This document shows, piece by piece, positions 34,670-43,604 of a DNA stretch of 64,000 nt (position 1 is its first letter; each line of letters starts with the position of its first letter). A program made the position numbers and the translations under genes. Location: NCBI RefSeq assembly GCF_014154935.1, contig NZ_JACEHH010000005.1, positions 230,781 through 294,780 on the forward strand. The letters are read 5' to 3'. The notes under the pieces are model-generated. The model did not search any database and was not told the DNA's origin. It saw nothing but the letters and a program-made list of their open reading frames with translations. Source of the stretch: Stieleria mannarensis (GTDB taxonomy: Bacteria > Planctomycetota > Planctomycetia > Pirellulales > Pirellulaceae).

Positions 34670-34834
34670 GGCAAGAAAATTTCGGGGGTAAGAAAATGAG
34701 GAACCGCGTCTCCATTGGATTGCTTAATTTTCTTACCTCCAAAATCTTCCTACCTCTCCACCCAGCCACCTCGTCCTGTCACCGCGATCAAGAGTCAGCC
34801 GAGGGATGGTAAAATGATACGGGGCAGAATGATG
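34670..34834. repeat. Dispersed palindrome element, copy 3 (most complete)
   Basis: Left arm about 34670-34697 (GCAAGAAAATTTCGGGGGTA then AGAAAAT) and right arm about 34727-34754 form a 28-bp imperfect palindrome around a 29-nt loop. A spacer with GAGTCAGCCGAGGGATGG leads to the twin AGAATGAT units at 34808-34834. The surrounding gap 34507-34896 has no gene. Confidence 0.88.
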
Positions 34835-34896
34835 AGGTGCCGCTGCGCCGGCGGCAAGCAGCTGGTCCTACGCGGAAGGTAGGGAACTGAATCCCG

Positions 34897-35232
34897 TCAA
34901 CTGCCCAGCTCGTCCAGCATCTTCAACGGATACAGCCCCGAGGAATGGCCGTCGCTGAACGCGATGTTGTACGCGTACGATCCGACCGGCTTCATCGACA
35001 CGATTGTCAGCGGCCGAGCTTCTTCGGCCTTCAGCACCGGCAACGTCAGTGGCTTCGATGGCTTTTCGTCGGCTTTCTGATCGGCACGTTTTTTCTCGCG
35101 ACAGGTCGCACAGGGACAGGCCTGCCGCAACGCTCTGGCGGTCAATCGCGAGACCTGGCCGTCGCTCCAAGTGATCACAATCACGGACTCGCCATCGCGG
35201 GCGATCGATTCGGGAAGTCTATCCAAGGTCAT
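34897..35232 (-). CDS. DUF971 domain protein
   Basis: A 111-residue single-domain protein. VITWSDGQVSRLTARALRQA, CPCATCREKK and YAYNIAFSDGHSSGLYPLKM are the DUF971 blocks, a domain also found at the N-terminus of gamma-butyrobetaine hydroxylase and next to iron-sulphur or Mrp-type proteins. The cysteine cluster CPCATC could bind metal. The ATG at 35232 overlaps the sulfatase stop as ATGA, so it is translated with that gene; a start 17 codons upstream would lie inside it. Confidence 0.87.
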   Translation of the reverse strand: MTLDRLPESIARDGESVIVITWSDGQVSRLTARALRQACPCATCREKKRADQKADEKPSKPLTLPVLKAEEARPLTIVSMKPVGSYAYNIAFSDGHSSGLYPLKMLDELGS

Positions 35233-36695
35233 CGGTTCCCCGTGTGAATGCCTGCCGCTGCGCGTTTTCCCGGACGCCACCACACATCAAGTTTCGTTTG
35301 CAAATTTTCCGTCATTGGCTGATATGCCGGATCATCCGCCAGATCATGCTGCTCGTTCGGATCGTCCACCAGATTGTAGAGCTGGCGTGAATCCCCGTAG
35401 TCACCCCACACCCGGCCTTTTCGTCGGTGCGGAACAATCAACTTGTAGTCCCCGTCACGAATCCAGCGGTACGCGATGTCGGCCGATGGATTGCCCAGCA
35501 CGCTCGCGTCGCCCGGGTAGATCTCTCCATACACCGGCTCAGGGGACATCGCGTCGACTTGACCGGTCGCCAACGGCCACAGGCTGCGACCGCTGATCGG
35601 TTTCGCTGGACTCATTCCACAGGCCTGCAACACCGTCGGCACGATGTCGACGCTGCTGCACAACAGCGGATGAGTCGCCGATCGAGTTTGTCCGGTCAAG
35701 TGAAACAGTATCGGGGTGCGCAGTCCGTCCTCAAACGGCGACCGCTTGCTCCGCCGAGTGTAGTTGTAACCGAACCCGTCGCGCATCGGCTGGTTCGGAT
35801 CCGGTCGAAAGCCGTTGTCGACGACGAACACGAACAGCGTGTCTCGACCGGCAGAGTGTTGCTCCGTCAGCTCGATCAGTTCGCCGACCGTTTCATCCAA
35901 CTGGCTGCAGGCGGCATAGTAGGCCCGCTGGTGATCAGGAACGGAGGCATCGTACAGATCAAAGAAACGCTTCGGACTGTCGTGCGGCAAATGTGGCAAA
36001 AACGGCGCGTACCAGATGAAAAACGGGCCGCCACCGACGTCGCCCAAAAAGTCTTCGATCGGCTGCATGGTTTCTCGACCGATCGCCAAACCGGCGTCGC
36101 CGTTGCCGTGTGCGACCCATTGTCCGTCGGCCAGTTGTTTGTTGCCGTGCCGCGCACCGGCGACCGGTTTGCCTGTCGTCATCCCCTCAGTGAACCCGGC
36201 GTTCTTCCAATGCCCCTCCCAGTACTTTCCGGTCTGCAAACAGCGGTATCCGCCCGACGCCAACAATCGCGGCAGCGTGTCGACGCCGCGAATCAACACC
36301 GTCGCGGCTTCCCTGGCCGCTTCATACCGATCGCGGTCATAGGTTTTCGTCAGCTTTGAAAACCCCGGCGGCGGATGATTGAAATGAACGCCGTGCTGGT
36401 GCGGATACAGCCCGGTCAACAGCGTCACCAATGACGGCCGACAGACACTCGAAGGGACATAGCCGTGGGTGAATCGGGCCGACCGCGCCGCAAGTGCATC
36501 CAAATGCGGCGTTTGGACGACTCGGTTGCCCATGAAGCCGAAGTCAGAAGACGTCTGGTCGTCCGAAATGATCATCACCACGTTGGGACGATCCTGGCTG
36601 GGACGATCCTGGCTGGGACGATCCTGCCCGCGGGCGACTGACGCCAGCTGCACGAACAATCCGATCACGGCGAGAACGTGGCTGAACCGTCCCAT
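35229..36695 (-). CDS. Secreted type I sulfatase
   Basis: A 488-residue sulfatase. Signal peptide MGRFSHVLAVIGLFVQLASV, then a short QDRPS repeat linker. Metal ligands are Asp45 and Asp46 (MIISDDQTSSD). The formylglycine site reads PSSVCRPSLVTLLTGLYPHQ with Cys85: CxPS is present, but the Arg of the CxPSR consensus is Leu. GKYWEGHW and DTLFVFVVDNGFRPD are further family blocks. Likely periplasmic hydrolysis of sulfate esters of marine polysaccharides. The start overlaps the upstream PfpI gene stop (TGATG). Cysteine modification would need a separate FGE enzyme. Confidence 0.9.
   Translation of the reverse strand: MGRFSHVLAVIGLFVQLASVARGQDRPSQDRPSQDRPNVVMIISDDQTSSDFGFMGNRVVQTPHLDALAARSARFTHGYVPSSVCRPSLVTLLTGLYPHQHGVHFNHPPPGFSKLTKTYDRDRYEAAREAATVLIRGVDTLPRLLASGGYRCLQTGKYWEGHWKNAGFTEGMTTGKPVAGARHGNKQLADGQWVAHGNGDAGLAIGRETMQPIEDFLGDVGGGPFFIWYAPFLPHLPHDSPKRFFDLYDASVPDHQRAYYAACSQLDETVGELIELTEQHSAGRDTLFVFVVDNGFRPDPNQPMRDGFGYNYTRRSKRSPFEDGLRTPILFHLTGQTRSATHPLLCSSVDIVPTVLQACGMSPAKPISGRSLWPLATGQVDAMSPEPVYGEIYPGDASVLGNPSADIAYRWIRDGDYKLIVPHRRKGRVWGDYGDSRQLYNLVDDPNEQHDLADDPAYQPMTENLQTKLDVWWRPGKRAAAGIHTGNR
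36591..36633. repeat. 15-bp in-frame tandem repeat encoding QDRPS
   Basis: About three units based on GACGATCCTGGCTGG lie inside the sulfatase gene, immediately after the signal-peptide region. They encode a flexible polar spacer before the catalytic domain. Confidence 0.8.
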
Positions 36696-37270
36696 CACGC
36701 TTGAACAGGTTGATGTGCCTTCTGCAGCAATTCGATCCAAGGGCCGATGTAGTGACCGTTGTCGTGGAAGGTTCGACCGCTGACGAGATTGCCATCGACG
36801 ACACACGGCTCATCGACAAAGGTCCCGCCACAGACTTCCAGATCAAACTTGCACTTCGGCACCGTGGCCATCCGGCGTCCGCGGACACAATCGGCATAGG
36901 CCGGAATCTCCACGCCGTGGCAAACACTGGCGATCGGTTTGTTTTCTGCAAAAAAATGCTTGGTCACCCGCACCAGGTCTTCGTCGTAACGAATGTACTC
37001 GGGTGCGCGACCGCCGCTGAACAGGATCCCCGCATAGTCCTCCGGATCGATCTCCGCAAACGCCACGTCGGCCTGCAACGTATAGCCTTCCCATTCCTTG
37101 GTGATCGTCCACCCCGGTTTCACCTCGTGCATCACCAATTGATACAGCCGCTTCTCCGGGGCCGCGACCACCGGTTGGAACCCGGCTTCGATCAAGCGGT
37201 AATACGGGTACATCGTGTCGAGCGTCTCGGTGGCATCACCGATGACGATCAAGACTTTGGGCTGGCTCAT
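36695..37270 (-). CDS. DJ-1/PfpI family protein
   Basis: A 191-residue class I glutamine-amidotransferase-like protein. The nucleophile elbow is IASVCHGVEI with Cys117-His118, and Glu15 (GDATE) supports it, as in DJ-1/PfpI. AGILFSGGRAPEYIRYDEDL is the partner loop. Family members are glyoxalases, deglycases, chaperones or peptidases; which one cannot be decided. Its stop overlaps the sulfatase start, making it the first gene of a PfpI-sulfatase-DUF971 operon with overlapping ends throughout. Confidence 0.9.
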   Translation of the reverse strand: MSQPKVLIVIGDATETLDTMYPYYRLIEAGFQPVVAAPEKRLYQLVMHEVKPGWTITKEWEGYTLQADVAFAEIDPEDYAGILFSGGRAPEYIRYDEDLVRVTKHFFAENKPIASVCHGVEIPAYADCVRGRRMATVPKCKFDLEVCGGTFVDEPCVVDGNLVSGRTFHDNGHYIGPWIELLQKAHQPVQA

Positions 37271-37360
37271 GGCGGGATCCGGTGGGGAGGGATTTGGCGG
37301 TGATGATGCCGTGTAAATTCAGTTGACGTCCTCGTTCCCAGCTGAACGACGCCCGGTTGA

Positions 37361-37424
37361 CGTAGCTACGCTCGCCAGAGCGTGGAAGGTGCCGGGAATC
37401 CACCTTCTGGCGAAGGTAGCTACG
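37361..37424. repeat. Inverted repeat CGTAGCTACG...GGTAGCTACG
   Basis: CGTAGCTACGCTCGCCAGAG and the copy TCCACCTTCTGGCGAAGGTA-GCTACG, facing each other, form a 64-bp palindrome. The right part is identical to 6501-6525. It lies downstream of recA. Confidence 0.8.
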
Positions 37425-37470
37425 TCGCGAGAAATCCTACCCCAATTCGACTCGCTGGAAGCCGATCCTA

Positions 37471-38592
37471 CTAGGAGTTGGCGACTTTTTCGCTGGATTC
37501 GGCATCCAACTCCGAAGCGTCGTCGATCATCGGGGCTTCGTCTGCCGGGGGAGCGAATCCGCCGGCTTCCATCACCTTTTGCTTGATCTCGTCGGCCACA
37601 TCGGTGTTTTCGATCAGGAAGTTCCGCGCCTTCTCCTTACCTTGTCCCAAGTACGTGTCGCCGTACTTGAACCAGGCACCGCTGCGGTTGACGACCTTGT
37701 GGGTCGTCCCCAGATCCAACAGGTCGCCTTCGTAACTGATGCCGTTGCTGTGCATCATGTCGAATTCCGCGACGCGGAACGGCGGTGCGACCTTGTTCTT
37801 GACGATCTTGGCTTTGACCCGCTGACCGACCTGCTCTTCGCCGTCCTTGAGCGCGCCGATGCGGCGGACGTCGATCCGGCAGGAACTGTAGAACTTCAAC
37901 GCCCGGCCGCCCGGAGTCGTCTCGGGACTGCCGAACATCACGCCGACCTTTTCGCGAATCTGGTTGATGAAGATCACCGCGCACTTGCTCTTGGCAATCG
38001 CACCGGTCAACTTCCGCATCGCTTGACTCATCAATCGAGCTTGCAAACCGACGTGGCTGTCGCCGATCTCGCCTTCCAATTCTTTCTTGGGGACCAAGGC
38101 CGCGACCGAGTCGACGACGATCGTGTCGACCGCGTTACTCTTGACCAACATCTCACAGATCTGCATCGCCTCTTCACCGCTGCCCGGTTGGCTGACCAGC
38201 AACGTGTCCAGCTCGACACCCAGCTTCTTGGCCCAACTGGGGTCAAACGCGTGCTCGGCGTCGATGATCGCCGCGATCCCACCGGTCTTCTGTGCTTCGG
38301 CGCACACGTGCAACGCCAACGTTGTCTTACCGCTCGATTCCGGGCCGAAGATTTCGATGATCCGGCCGCGAGGAATCCCTTGGCCCCCCAAAGCCATGTC
38401 CAGCGACAAACTGCCCGTCGGGATGCCTTCGATTTCCAAATGCGTCGACGCGCCCAACGGCATGATCGATCCCTCGCCGAACGATTTTTCGATCTGCTGA
38501 AGCGTCGTCGCCAACCCCGGTTCGCGCTCCAAAACCGCTTTCAAGTTCGGATCGACCTTGGGACCTTTTGCAGCTGCTTTCTTCTTTGCCAT
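37471..38592 (-). CDS. recA: Recombinase RecA
   Basis: A 373-residue RecA. Walker A is GPESSGKT at residues 83-90. [20 protein letters not shown], the EEALEICE-type region (GEEAMQICE), [10 protein letters not shown] and [20 protein letters not shown] are invariant blocks, the last two being the Walker B and L2 DNA-binding loop. The C-terminal tail is acidic ([20 protein letters not shown]), the usual autoregulatory end. A ribosome-binding site AGAAGGA lies 8 nt before the ATG. Role: homologous recombination and SOS coprotease. A pair of 14-bp direct repeats sits just upstream. Confidence 0.98.
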   Translation of the reverse strand: MAKKKAAAKGPKVDPNLKAVLEREPGLATTLQQIEKSFGEGSIMPLGASTHLEIEGIPTGSLSLDMALGGQGIPRGRIIEIFGPESSGKTTLALHVCAEAQKTGGIAAIIDAEHAFDPSWAKKLGVELDTLLVSQPGSGEEAMQICEMLVKSNAVDTIVVDSVAALVPKKELEGEIGDSHVGLQARLMSQAMRKLTGAIAKSKCAVIFINQIREKVGVMFGSPETTPGGRALKFYSSCRIDVRRIGALKDGEEQVGQRVKAKIVKNKVAPPFRVAEFDMMHSNGISYEGDLLDLGTTHKVVNRSGAWFKYGDTYLGQGKEKARNFLIENTDVADEIKQKVMEAGGFAPPADEAPMIDDASELDAESSEKVANS

Positions 38593-39091
38593 GTTTGATT
38601 CCTTCTGATTCCAGAGTGGAAAAGTCCGACGAGTGGAAAAGGTCCACACGCCACTCCGCTCTACCGGACCCCCCGGAGCGGTCTGCGACGCCAACAGAAA
38701 CTTAACCGCGGTCGGCGCCAGTCACAACCAAACGAAGGTGGAAAACCCGTTGGTGACATCCGATTTATCGCGTTCCCCGAGACACCTCTGGTCACGCGGA
38801 CACCTGCCGACGCCTGGCCGTCGAATCGACCCGCTGTTTGACACCCTGGACACCCCCGCACAGAACCCCGAATCCCTCCAGCTTGCTAGCAAAGATCAGT
38901 ACCAGCCCGACGCGTTCGCGAGGGGCGTCAGGTGGCCCCGTTGCTGAGCCGTCTGCGGATATCGGGCAAGAGCGAGGCGAGGGAGGGCAGAATGATACGG
39001 GGCAGAATGATGATAGGCCTGGCGAGCGAAGCAGGCATTCTACTGGGACACTTTGGCCCGTATGTTATTTGGGTAGCAACCACCCGACCGC
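38593..39091. other. Divergent recA/dinG intergenic region
   Basis: 499 bp between two divergent DNA-repair genes. It holds the direct repeat near recA and, at 38986-39012, a copy of the twin AGAATGAT repeat (without its palindromic part). No gene is visible. Confidence 0.6.
38614..38645. promoter_or_regulatory. Direct repeat upstream of recA, possible operator
   Basis: GAGTGGAAAAGTCC at 38614-38627 and GAGTGGAAAAGGTCC at 38631-38645 repeat with a 17-bp period, 20-55 bp in front of the recA ATG. The position suits an SOS-type operator, but the sequence is not a known LexA box. Confidence 0.35.
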
Positions 39092-41140
39092 TTGTCCCCC
39101 ATTTGCACCCCTCGATTGTCCGAAGACGAACTCACCGTCGATTCGATCCTCGCCGCCGATGGCCGCATCGCCGCCCGGATGCCGAACTACGAGCCTCGGG
39201 AGCAACAACTGCAAATGGCCAACGCCGTCGCCAAGGCACTGCGGACGGGCCAGCACTTGGTCGCCGAGGCGGGGACGGGCACGGGGAAGAGCTTTGCCTA
39301 CCTGGTCCCGGCCGTGTTGCATGCCACCGGCGAGCCGATCATCAAGACGTCGGAGGAAAAAACGCGTCGCCCCCGCGTCTTGATCTCCACCCACACGATC
39401 AGTCTGCAAGAACAGCTGATCGCCAAAGACGTCCCGCTGCTCAACAGCGTGATCCCACGCGAGTTTTCCAGCGTGCTGGTCAAAGGCCGCAGCAACTATC
39501 TGTCCAAGCGACGACTGGAACGCACGCTGGGCAAGATGACCTCGCTGCTGGGGTCGGACATCCAATATCAACAGCTGCGTCAAATCAAATCGTGGGCTGC
39601 CGACTCGACCGACGGCAGCCTGTCGTCGATGCCGCTGAAACCGGACCGCGAGGTCTGGGAAGAGATCGTCAGCGACACCGGCAATTGTCTGCGAAAGAAG
39701 TGCAACCACTTTAAAGACTGTTTCTACTTTCGCGCCCGACGGCGAGCGACCAACGCACAGCTGCTGATCGTCAACCACGCGTTGTTCTTCAGTGATCTGG
39801 CCCTTCGCAACGAAGGCGTGGCGCTGCTGCCCGATTACGACGCGGTGATCTTGGACGAATGTCACACCGCCGAAGCCGTCGCGGGAGATCACCTGGGGCT
39901 GCGGTTGACCAGTGGCCAATTCACGTTCCTGTTCGATCGCTTGTACAACGATCGCAAACAGAAAGGGTTGCTGGTCGAGAAAGACCTGCGTGGGCTGCAA
40001 ACCGAAGTCGACCGACTGCGGTTCGCCCACAGCACGTTCTTTGCCGACATGTTGGACTGGAAACGCGATCACGCACCGAGCAACGGGCGTGTGGTCGCCG
40101 CCGACGTCGTCAGCAACTCGCTGTCCAAGCCGATGAAGGAGCTGGCGCTAAAATTGTTGACCCAGGCCGAGGGTCAAAAGGAGGAATCGGATCGGATGGA
40201 ATTCGAATCCTCGCACGACCGGTTGATGCTGCTGAGTTCCTCGCTGGACCGCTGGTTGAAACAGGAAGACGAGGACACGGTGTATTGGGTCGAAGCCACG
40301 CCGACCCGCAGCGGCATGGATCGAGTCCAACTGTCCTCGTCACCGATCGACGTGGGAGCGGCATTGCGCGAGTGTCTGTTCCAAAGCAAGATGATTCGCA
40401 GTGTCGTGATGACCAGTGCGACGATCGCATCGGGCAACGATGACAAGTTCAAATTCTTTCGCTCCCGCGTGGGCCTGACCGGCGGCATGTCCGTCCGCGT
40501 CGGCAGCCCCTTTGATTACCAGAAACAATCTCAAATCGTCGTCGTCCGCGATCTGCCCGATCCGTCCAAAGAGCGTGACGCGTTTGAACAGGCGCTACCG
40601 GACCAGATCAAACGCTTTGTCGAACACTCCGGCGGCCGAGCGTTCGTGTTGTTCACCAGCTATGGGTTGCTGAAACAATGCGCCAGCCGATTAAGCAGTT
40701 GGCTGGCTTCTGAGAATTTGTCGCTGTACACCCAAGGCGGCGATCAAAGCCGCACGCACATGGTCGACGCGTTCAAGAAGAACCCCGGCGTGCTGTTCGG
40801 CACCGACAGTTTTTGGCAGGGCGTCGACGTTCCCGGTGATGCACTGACCAACGTGATCATCACCAAACTGCCCTTTGCCGTCCCCGATCATCCGCTGCTG
40901 GAAGCCCGCTTGGATGCGATTCGCAAGGGCGGCGGCAACCCGTTCACCGATTACCAATTGCCAGAAGCCGCGATCAAATTCCGGCAGGGGGTGGGGCGAT
41001 TGATCCGCACCCGATCCGATCGCGGCATGGTCGTCGTGCTCGATCCGCGCGTGTGCACCAAGCGTTACGGCAAACTGTTTTTAGAATCGTTGCCCGACCA
41101 GCCGGTGCACTTCGTCTCCAAAGTACCCCGGAAACGCTAG
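39092..41140 (+). CDS. dinG: DinG/YoaA-type XPD-like DNA helicase
   Basis: A 682-residue superfamily-2 helicase starting at TTG (the first ATG, residue 30, would remove the conserved TVDSILAADGRIAARM-type segment). Walker A GTGTGKS is at residues 61-67; DECHTAE is the DEAH-like Walker B; the C-terminal motif is RQGVGRLIRTRSDRGM. Three cysteines of the 4Fe-4S site are present at 199, 204 and 210 with E. coli DinG spacing (5 and 6), but the fourth, expected in the KGRxNYxC motif, is Ser138 (KGRSNYLSKR). Role: unwinding of D-loops, R-loops or G-quadruplexes in repair. Confidence 0.93.
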   Translation: MSPICTPRLSEDELTVDSILAADGRIAARMPNYEPREQQLQMANAVAKALRTGQHLVAEAGTGTGKSFAYLVPAVLHATGEPIIKTSEEKTRRPRVLISTHTISLQEQLIAKDVPLLNSVIPREFSSVLVKGRSNYLSKRRLERTLGKMTSLLGSDIQYQQLRQIKSWAADSTDGSLSSMPLKPDREVWEEIVSDTGNCLRKKCNHFKDCFYFRARRRATNAQLLIVNHALFFSDLALRNEGVALLPDYDAVILDECHTAEAVAGDHLGLRLTSGQFTFLFDRLYNDRKQKGLLVEKDLRGLQTEVDRLRFAHSTFFADMLDWKRDHAPSNGRVVAADVVSNSLSKPMKELALKLLTQAEGQKEESDRMEFESSHDRLMLLSSSLDRWLKQEDEDTVYWVEATPTRSGMDRVQLSSSPIDVGAALRECLFQSKMIRSVVMTSATIASGNDDKFKFFRSRVGLTGGMSVRVGSPFDYQKQSQIVVVRDLPDPSKERDAFEQALPDQIKRFVEHSGGRAFVLFTSYGLLKQCASRLSSWLASENLSLYTQGGDQSRTHMVDAFKKNPGVLFGTDSFWQGVDVPGDALTNVIITKLPFAVPDHPLLEARLDAIRKGGGNPFTDYQLPEAAIKFRQGVGRLIRTRSDRGMVVVLDPRVCTKRYGKLFLESLPDQPVHFVSKVPRKR

Positions 41141-41177
41141 CGGTCTACCGCAGCTTCGTTTTCGAGTGGGCTGGACA

Positions 41178-41254
41178 GTCGCCGTCCTCTCCGAGCTCGG
41201 CGCGGGCCGAAGCTCCGCTTTTTCGCGTGCGCCGAGTTCGGAGAACACGGCGAC
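41178..41254. repeat. Palindromic intergenic element, copy 2
   Basis: Imperfect 26-bp arms starting GTCGCCGTCCTCTCCGAGCT, loop with GAAGCTCCGCTTTTTCGCG, mirror arm at 41229-41254. The inverted counterpart of 24555-24631. It lies 37 bp past the dinG stop and could end transcription. Confidence 0.85.
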
Positions 41255-41307
41255 GCTCGGAACGCATCGTCAGAGACGCAAATTGAGTTGCGTTAGAATA
41301 CTCGTGA

Positions 41308-41356
41308 GATAGGCATCTTGCCTGTCATCGCACTATCGACAGGCTGGAAGCCTATC
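41308..41356 (-). terminator. Hairpin downstream of rpsT
   Basis: GATAGGCATCTTGCCTGTC and GACAGGCTGGAAGCCTATC form a near-perfect 19-bp stem with a 11-nt loop, ending 14 bp past the rpsT stop. No T-run follows, so the terminator role is only likely; the motif is common in planctomycete intergenes. Confidence 0.55.
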
Positions 41357-41370
41357 CCACGATTGTAGAA

Positions 41371-41634
41371 CTACGCGACCGACTTGACCAGCTTGCTCAG
41401 ACGGCTCTTGGATCGCGCGGCGGCGTTCTTGTGGATCAGTTTCTTGGCGGCGGCTTGATCGAGTCGCTTGCTGGCGACGCGGAATTCCGATTGAGCTTTC
41501 TCGCTGTCGCCCGCCGCGACGGCTTCACGGACGCGACGCAATTGCGTTCGCATGCGGCTGCGGAGGGTACGGTTGTGAAGACGTCGTTTGTCGTTTTGAC
41601 GGAGCCGTTTCTTGGCACTCGCTGTGTTTGGCAT
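41371..41634 (-). CDS. rpsT: 30S ribosomal protein S20 (bS20)
   Basis: An 87-residue protein with the S20 pattern: [60 protein letters not shown], all basic helices. S20 binds 16S rRNA at the bottom of the small subunit. The start [10 protein letters not shown] is the family N-terminus; the frame is open farther upstream but not protein-like. Single gene. Confidence 0.96.
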   Translation of the reverse strand: MPNTASAKKRLRQNDKRRLHNRTLRSRMRTQLRRVREAVAAGDSEKAQSEFRVASKRLDQAAAKKLIHKNAAARSKSRLSKLVKSVA

Positions 41635-41796
41635 TTCGTTACGTGGATGGTTGCCGGAAATTGTGTTTTTTAAGGGCCGCGTAGTATGGCGATGCTTGCC
41701 CTGGATGTCCAGAGTCAACTTGGAAGTCGGTTTTGTCGCACCAAAGTTGCCTGTCCGGGTCTACGAAAAACCGACCCGTTACGTTCAATTATCCCT

Positions 41797-43290
41797 ATGA
41801 AACCAACCGTTTATCTGATCGGCGCCGGTCCGGGCGACCCGGAATTACTCACCCTCCGGGGGGCTCGATGCCTGCGTGGGGCCGACGTCGTCCTGTATGA
41901 CGGCTTAAGCAACGCCGAAATCCTGGCCCTGGCGCCGGCCGCCGAACACATTTGCGTGGGAAAACACGGGCAAAGCCGGATTTGGCGGCAGGACGAAATC
42001 ATCGCGGAAATCCTCCGCCACGCCACCCTGGGCAAGACCGTGGCCCGGCTCAAAGGCGGCGATCCGGCCGTTTTTGCCCGCACATCCGAAGAAGTCGACG
42101 CCCTGAACCAGGCCGGCATCCCCTTTGAAATCGTCCCCGGAATCACTGCCGCACTGGCCGCCGGATCCTATGCGGGAATCCCGATCACCGACCGCCGTCT
42201 AGCCTCCGCCGTCGCCCTGGTTACCGGACACGAGCAACCCGGAAAGAGCGAATCGGCGCTGGATTGGGACGCGCTTGCCAGATTTCCCGGCACGCTGGTC
42301 ATCTACATGGGCGTGACCACGGCCAAGGTCTGGACCGACGCGCTGATCTCTGCCGGCAAAGATCCCTCCACCCCCACCGCCCTGATCCGCCGCTGCAGTC
42401 TGCCGGACCAAGCCACCATCCACTGCCGGCTGGACGAGGTCGCCGAACGGCTGACCCCGGCGAGCCAGTTTCGACCGCCGGTGATCGCAATCATCGGGGC
42501 CGTCACCACGCTGGCCGAATCGATGCGCTGGGTCCAGCACCGGCCGTTGCACGGTCAGACCATCCTGGTCACGCGGCCGGCCGATCAAGCCGAGGCGCTG
42601 GCCGACGCGATCCGCGACCTGGGCGGCTATCCGTTGATCGCCCCGGCGATCGCCGTCAAACCGGTCGACGACTTTACCGCCCTGGACCGATCGATCGAGA
42701 ACCTCGATGACACCGACCTGCTGATCTTCTGCAGTGCAAACGGGGTCGAACACTATTGTCGTCGGCTGCGGGACCTCAAGCACGACGCCCGCCGGCTTGC
42801 CGGGACCTCGATCGCCGCGATCGGCAAAAAGACGGATCTAAAACTGCTCGAACATGGCATTCGCGCCGACATCCTGCCGGACGACTACCGCGCCACGTCG
42901 CTGGCGAATCAATTGCAATCCTCCGCGGCCGGTCAATCGATCACCATCATCCGCGCCAGCCGCGGAAGCGACGAGTTGCCCAGCAAGCTGAAATCGGCCG
43001 GTGCCCGGGTCGATGAAGTCGTCGCGTATCAGAACGTCGATGTCGACACTGCCGATCCCTCCATCGCCGCGGCCCTGGCCGATCGAACCATCGACTGGGT
43101 CACCGTCACCAGCACCGCGACGGCAAAGAACCTGTATCGTTTGTACGGCGACGGTCTCAAACAAGCCCGACTGGCCGCGATCTCCCCCGTCACCGCCAGC
43201 GGCTTGGAAGAGCTCGGATTGACGGTCCACGCCGTCGCCGATCCCTACACGACCGAATCCCTCCTCCAGGAGATTGTGAAACAGTCATGA
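41797..43290 (+). CDS. cobA-hemD: CobA-HemD fusion: uroporphyrinogen-III methyltransferase / synthase
   Basis: A 497-residue bifunctional tetrapyrrole enzyme. Residues 1-245 are uroporphyrinogen-III C-methyltransferase: YLIGAGPGDPELLTLRGARC, the SAM-site block LKGGDPAVFAR and PGITAALAAGSYAGIPITDR. Residues about 255-497 are uroporphyrinogen-III synthase (GQTILVTRPADQAEALADAI, LLIFCSANGVEHY, VTVTSTATAKNLYRL). Making uroporphyrinogen III and methylating it to precorrin-2 feeds sirohaem or cobalamin. This fusion order is known in several bacteria. The start at 41797 matches the CobA N-terminus. Its stop overlaps the ATG of the next gene. Confidence 0.95.
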   Translation: MKPTVYLIGAGPGDPELLTLRGARCLRGADVVLYDGLSNAEILALAPAAEHICVGKHGQSRIWRQDEIIAEILRHATLGKTVARLKGGDPAVFARTSEEVDALNQAGIPFEIVPGITAALAAGSYAGIPITDRRLASAVALVTGHEQPGKSESALDWDALARFPGTLVIYMGVTTAKVWTDALISAGKDPSTPTALIRRCSLPDQATIHCRLDEVAERLTPASQFRPPVIAIIGAVTTLAESMRWVQHRPLHGQTILVTRPADQAEALADAIRDLGGYPLIAPAIAVKPVDDFTALDRSIENLDDTDLLIFCSANGVEHYCRRLRDLKHDARRLAGTSIAAIGKKTDLKLLEHGIRADILPDDYRATSLANQLQSSAAGQSITIIRASRGSDELPSKLKSAGARVDEVVAYQNVDVDTADPSIAAALADRTIDWVTVTSTATAKNLYRLYGDGLKQARLAAISPVTASGLEELGLTVHAVADPYTTESLLQEIVKQS

Positions 43291-43604
43291 TTCCCAAACC
43301 GTACAAGCGAATGCACACCGACTATCCCGAGTTGATGCAATCCTACGAGGCGTTCGGCAAGGCGGCCAAAGAGGCCGGTCCGCTTTCGCCGCGCGAGGTC
43401 GCACTGGTCAAGCTGGCGATCTCGTTGGGTGCCGGATTGGAAGGCGCCGCACATTCGCACTGCCGCAAAGCACTCGAAGCCGGCTGCACGCCCGATGACC
43501 TGCGTCACGTCGCCGTCGTCTCCGCCCCCACGATCGGTTTTCCCACCATGATGCGGGCCAAGAGTTGGGTCGAAGATGTGATCGAAAAGCACGACGCGTC
43601 ATGA
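43287..43604 (+). CDS. Carboxymuconolactone decarboxylase/AhpD-like protein
   Basis: A 105-residue CMD-family protein. LSPREVALVKLAISLGAGLE, then AAHSHCRKALEAGCTPDDLR and HVAVVSAPTIGFPTMMRA are the family helices. AhpD has a CxxC thiol pair in the HSHC region; only one of the cysteines is kept here (HSHC), so a peroxidase-type disulfide exchange is uncertain. The ATG overlaps the CobA-HemD stop (ATGA), indicating coupled translation, although the functional link to tetrapyrrole synthesis is unknown. Confidence 0.87.
   Translation: MIPKPYKRMHTDYPELMQSYEAFGKAAKEAGPLSPREVALVKLAISLGAGLEGAAHSHCRKALEAGCTPDDLRHVAVVSAPTIGFPTMMRAKSWVEDVIEKHDAS

Noticed and set aside
39092..39178. Start of the dinG gene at the first ATG (39179)
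   Set aside because: This would remove a conserved-looking N-terminal segment before the Walker A motif; a TTG start at 39092 is preferred, although not certain.
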